Source: Bacteroidota bacterium (lineage in GTDB: Bacteria > Bacteroidota > Bacteroidia > Flavobacteriales > Flavobacteriaceae). Taken from it: a stretch of 6,860 nucleotides of DNA. The notes under the pieces are model-generated. The model did no database searches and had not been told where the DNA came from. It worked only from the letters and a program-made list of their open reading frames with translations. The translations under genes were made by a program, and so were the position numbers. Shown one piece after another: positions 5,966-6,860 of this stretch (the stretch's first letter is position 1; the number at the start of each line of letters is the position of its first letter). Location: the NCBI GenBank assembly GCA_004356305.1, contig SMXJ01000114.1:1-6860 (forward strand). The letters are read 5' to 3'.

Positions 5966-6682
5966 GTGAAGAAAATAGTAGGATTTGCAATTATCCTTTT
6001 AATATGTATTGCCTTTCGAGAAATGAAGACTGAAGTTATACAAGAAAAACCTTCCCAGGATTGGATAACTCTTTTCAACGGTTCTTCATTTGATCATTGG
6101 CGAGGCTATTTAAGTGAAGAAATGTATCCGGAGTGGACCATCGTAGACGGGGCAATGGCATTTACACCGGGAGAAAGAGGTGGGAAGAACATCATTTCCA
6201 GAGAGAAGTACACCAATTTTATTTTATCAATCGAATGGAAAATTTCTGAAGCCGGGAATAGTGGTATTTTTTGGGGTGTTTATGAAGATCCCGCATTCAG
6301 ACAGGCACATGATACAGGGCCTGAAATCCAGGTTGTGGATAATGATAAGCATCCCGATGGCAAATATCCCGGAGGCTTGCATTCAGCAGGATCATTGTAT
6401 GACATGATCGCTCCACCAAAAGATGTTACTAACCCGGTAGGAGAATGGAATCACTGCATTATAGAAGTAAATCACAATACAAATCTGGGTAAAGTAACTA
6501 TGAACGGAATCGAACTTTTCACTTTCCCGGTTCATGGCGATGATTGGGATGCCATGGTTGCAAAATCCAAATTTAAAGATTGGAAAGGATTTGGTAAACG
6601 TCAAACAGGACACATTGGCTTGCAGGATCACGGCCATAAGGTCTGGTACCGAAATATTAAGATCAAAAAGTTGGATCAATAG
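5966..6682 (+). CDS. Exported single-domain DUF1080 (3-keto-disaccharide hydrolase-like) protein
   Basis: 238 residues. A DUF1080 domain fills about residues 32-237: WITLFNGSSFDHW (33-45), EWKISEAGNSGIFWGV (90-105), PEIQVVDNDKHPDG (119-132), SLYDMI (143-148) and IGLQDHGHKVW (217-227). The start is GTG, three bases after the previous gene's TGA, and an in-frame TAA sits between them. The GTG start is chosen because it supplies a basic, hydrophobic N-terminus (residues 1-17) fitting a signal peptide or membrane anchor; the next in-frame ATG at 6023 would remove it. Cys14 follows LLI, a poor lipobox, so lipidation is doubtful. It is a diverged paralogue of the DUF1080 half of the preceding protein: both end in NIKIKKLD, with 17 identical bases at 5936-5952 and 6653-6669. 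Probably acts in the periplasm on a keto-glycoside; the division of labour with its neighbour is unknown. Confidence 0.88.
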   Translation: MKKIVGFAIILLICIAFREMKTEVIQEKPSQDWITLFNGSSFDHWRGYLSEEMYPEWTIVDGAMAFTPGERGGKNIISREKYTNFILSIEWKISEAGNSGIFWGVYEDPAFRQAHDTGPEIQVVDNDKHPDGKYPGGLHSAGSLYDMIAPPKDVTNPVGEWNHCIIEVNHNTNLGKVTMNGIELFTFPVHGDDWDAMVAKSKFKDWKGFGKRQTGHIGLQDHGHKVWYRNIKIKKLDQ

Positions 6683-6709
6683 GCCATGAATTCTGGTTTA
6701 CTGGCCTAT
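6679..6709 (+). terminator. inverted repeat at the operon end, possible terminator
   Basis: ATAGGCCA at 6679-6686 pairs perfectly with TGGCCTAT at 6702-6709 across a 15-base loop. The left arm includes the TAG stop of the last operon gene. The stem is followed by AGGATTCTTCC rather than a run of T, so it is not a classical intrinsic terminator. It may instead stabilise the 3' end or act as a weak terminator. Its position between a catabolic operon and a housekeeping gene fits a transcript boundary. Confidence 0.35.
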
Positions 6710-6739
6710 AGGATTCTTCCGAACTCTGAACTAATTCAT

Positions 6740-6747
6740 TACCTTTA
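6740..6747 (+). promoter_or_regulatory. possible -7 element for the yicC-type gene
   Basis: TACCTTTA matches the Bacteroidota -7 consensus TAnnTTTG at five of six defined positions and lies 18 bases before the ATG at 6766, implying a very short leader. The -33 region around 6717-6720 (TTCC) is a poor match. The element is a candidate only; a separate promoter is expected because the downstream gene is unrelated to the operon. Confidence 0.22.
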
Positions 6748-6765
6748 CAGGCATAAACAAAATTT

Positions 6766-6860
6766 ATGATCCAGTCTATGACCGGTTATGGTAAAAGCAT
6801 TTTGCAGCTGCTTTCCAAGAAAATTACCGTTGAAATAAAATCTCTCAACAGCAAAAACCT
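6766..6860 (+). CDS. yicC: YicC/YloC family endoribonuclease, 5' end only
   Basis: The frame from ATG 6766 runs open to the window edge, giving 31 complete codons. The translation begins MIQSMTGYGKS and continues to VEIKSLNSKNL. MI-SMT-(A/G)-(Y/F) at the very N-terminus and EI(K/R)S-(L/V)-N about 20 residues later are hallmarks of the YicC/YloC family, cytoplasmic endoribonucleases implicated in small-RNA turnover and in stationary-phase or stress growth. The rest of the gene lies beyond the window. It starts 83 bases after the DUF1080 gene with an inverted repeat between, so it is likely a separate housekeeping transcription unit. Confidence 0.88.
   Translation, partial: MIQSMTGYGKSILQLLSKKITVEIKSLNSKN

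Larger units (their letters stand above)
235..6682 (+). other. six-gene operon, putative 3-keto-glycoside utilisation module
   Basis: Six same-strand genes are packed with gaps of 11, 1, 15, 10 and 3 bases and no internal terminator-like hairpin that I could see, so co-transcription from the region before 235 is the simplest reading. The gene set is two TIM barrels (one lipoprotein, one cytoplasmic), a NupG-like carrier, a Gfo/Idh/MocA oxidoreductase and two DUF1080 proteins. It combines extracytoplasmic glycoside processing, import and cytoplasmic keto-sugar conversion. The pathway assignment is inference from families and order. Confidence 0.75.

Noticed and set aside
6392..6679. Reverse-strand open frame of 95 codons opposite the last DUF1080 gene
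   Set aside because: It mirrors a conserved coding region on the + strand and its translation shows no domain; the DUF1080 frame explains the sequence.
1..6860. CRISPR arrays, tRNA or rRNA genes, insertion sequences, integrase or toxin-antitoxin genes
   Set aside because: I found no regularly spaced direct repeats, terminal inverted repeats, transposase-like proteins or RNA-gene signatures; nearly the whole window is filled by the annotated genes.

Overview
The window reads as a chromosomal segment of a marine-type flavobacterium (Bacteroidota). The reasons are AT-rich spacers, no convincing Shine-Dalgarno sequences ahead of the starts, promoter-like elements of the TAnnTTTG kind, lipoprotein signal peptides, and protein families typical of Bacteroidota glycan loci. 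The species cannot be named from this sequence.

Layout: positions 1-234 are an AT-rich non-coding leader that holds a perfect 14-bp palindrome (103-116) of the LacI-family operator type. Six genes follow on the + strand at 235-6682, with gaps of only 11, 1, 15, 10 and 3 bases, so they are almost certainly one operon. In order they encode: a lipoprotein TIM-barrel 'sugar phosphate isomerase/epimerase'-type enzyme; an MFS transporter of the NupG nucleoside:H+ symporter family; a cytoplasmic Gfo/Idh/MocA NAD(P)-dependent oxidoreductase; a second, cytoplasmic TIM-barrel isomerase/epimerase-type enzyme; a lipoprotein with a PA14-like N-terminal domain fused to a DUF1080 (3-keto-disaccharide hydrolase) domain; and a second, single-domain DUF1080 protein with an N-terminal export or anchor segment. 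An 83-base spacer with an 8-bp inverted repeat separates this operon from the 5' end of a yicC-type endoribonuclease gene (6766 to the window edge), an unrelated housekeeping gene.

How the genes may work together (inference): Gfo/Idh/MocA enzymes, AP-endonuclease-2-fold TIM barrels and DUF1080 proteins recur together in 3-keto-glycoside chemistry, where a sugar is oxidised at C3 so that its glycosidic bond becomes easy to break. The signal peptides suggest two compartments. The two DUF1080 proteins and the first TIM barrel would act outside the inner membrane, the NupG-like carrier would import the product, and the oxidoreductase plus second TIM barrel would act in the cytoplasm. The operator suggests control by a sugar-responsive LacI-type regulator, which is not in this window. 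No dedicated extracytoplasmic oxidase (for example a GMC-type glucoside 3-dehydrogenase) and no SusC/SusD pair is visible, so the pathway is either completed elsewhere or differs from known versions.
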